DNA of 64,000 bases from Amblyomma americanum (taxonomy: Eukaryota > Arthropoda > Arachnida > Ixodida > Ixodidae), in assembly GCF_052857255.1 (NCBI RefSeq), contig NC_135500.1:107255548-107319547 (forward strand). Reading direction: 5' to 3'. This document shows, in pieces, positions 63,274 to 64,000 of this stretch (positions are counted from its first letter, which is position 1; each line of letters begins with the position of its first letter). The notes beneath the pieces were generated by a model. That model was not told where the DNA came from. It worked only from the letters and a program-made list of their open reading frames with translations, and searched no databases. Position numbers and translations under genes: made by a program.

Positions 63274-64000
63274 CTGCAACAGTCGTGGGCGTGAGGGAGT
63301 AGTCATCCCTACGCCTAGGCTAGCAATCCAGATCCACATTGGCATTTCAGGCTTTACTAACGCCCACTTCCGTTTCCATTCTTTCCCTCTCCCCTGTCAA
63401 TGTCGCAGTTCCAGTTCCCATCCCAGGCAAGGGCTTTCCCACTGGATTATGTTAAAAAATGGGCCTCTGCAACTTAAGTCGGTGTTTTATTCTCAATGCA
63501 TAGAATTCCAAAATTTTCCGCCACAGCAAATTAGAGAGTGTAGACATTGCCAGCGAATAGATGCAAGCAAGGAGTTCACATGAAGAGTGGTCATAAAGGG
63601 CAACGTATGACAAGTCTAGATTTAATGCTGCATTGCTTTTTCTGCAGAAAAACATACTGCTTCAAATATGCAGACCTTACAGTGGCCCGAAAAACGCAAC
63701 GTTCGTTCAATACTGAGCCAGGAACAGTACAAAGCTTGCACATTAATCATTGCACAACAATCAGTATACAAGCAACAAAAATTAGCACTTGCAGAGTTCT
63801 GGCGTAACTTCTCTTCCTACCTACAAAATGGCCCACAAGATTTAAATTTAAGGCTAGTGTAAACATGGCACGAAGACTTTCAAGGCAGCAAGCTGTAAAA
63901 CTTGTAGACGAGTGTTCCAAATAAAAATTCTTTGCAAACTCGTAAAAAAACATCGTTGAAATCATGCCACCAGTTGCAACACGTACATCCACTCCCAATT
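63274..64000. other. intron upstream of the first exon in the window
   Basis: Ordinary intron. The preceding exon must end in phase 2 beyond base 64000. No promoter or transcription start can be assigned in this window. Confidence 0.5.

Overview
The window is eukaryotic and shows no bacterial features. It holds long introns with GT-AG splice sites, very short exons and many TA-flanked cut-and-paste transposons. The host gene resembles arthropod taiman / vertebrate NCOA. The repeats (Tigger/pogo and POGK-like elements, a P-type transposase relic, a LINE with a distinctive 3' tail) look like those of a chelicerate, most likely a hard tick. The species call is inference; the sequence does not prove it.

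One host gene fills the window on the minus strand. It encodes a p160 nuclear-receptor coactivator (taiman / NCOA family). I place 16 coding exons between 63273 and 1180, from the end of the PAS-B region, through a Ser-rich segment, a cluster of LXXLL nuclear-receptor boxes and Gln/Pro-rich activation segments, to the conserved C-terminal block SDYVRQELRAIVGARTQ. Reading phases match at every proposed junction, giving 1054 complete codons. The first exons (bHLH, PAS-A, promoter) lie beyond base 64000, and the last lie before base 1. Introns reach about 12 kb. No second host gene and no RNA gene is supported.

The introns are packed with DNA transposons. The intron at 1262-13362 holds a four-layer nest: Tigger A (3897-13081) contains Tigger B (5930-12136), which contains a TTAA-flanked Kolobok/piggyBac-like element C (8516-11988), which contains Tigger D (9774-11675). 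Element A also carries an eightfold 121-bp tandem amplification. Other copies are Tigger E with an intact 519-aa transposase (19382-21712), Tigger F split by the intact POGK-like element G (24582-28743), Tigger H (51155-53703), a decayed POGK-like element I (58626-60183), and short non-autonomous elements at 1851-2436, 36776-37795, 47705-48986 and 60709-61642. A P-type transposase relic (about 34030-34700), a 590-bp fold-back repeat (35648-36236), a LINE 3' fragment (62086-62712) and several satellites complete the picture.

Points of interest: canonical PCNA-binding (PIP-box) motifs at the C terminus of at least three Tigger families; an LRRLL receptor box split by a 9.7-kb intron, whose downstream half is a frame-neutral 93-bp exon preceded by a purine-rich 18-copy minisatellite; family-specific iterated motifs inside the Tigger termini; and the layered insertion history.
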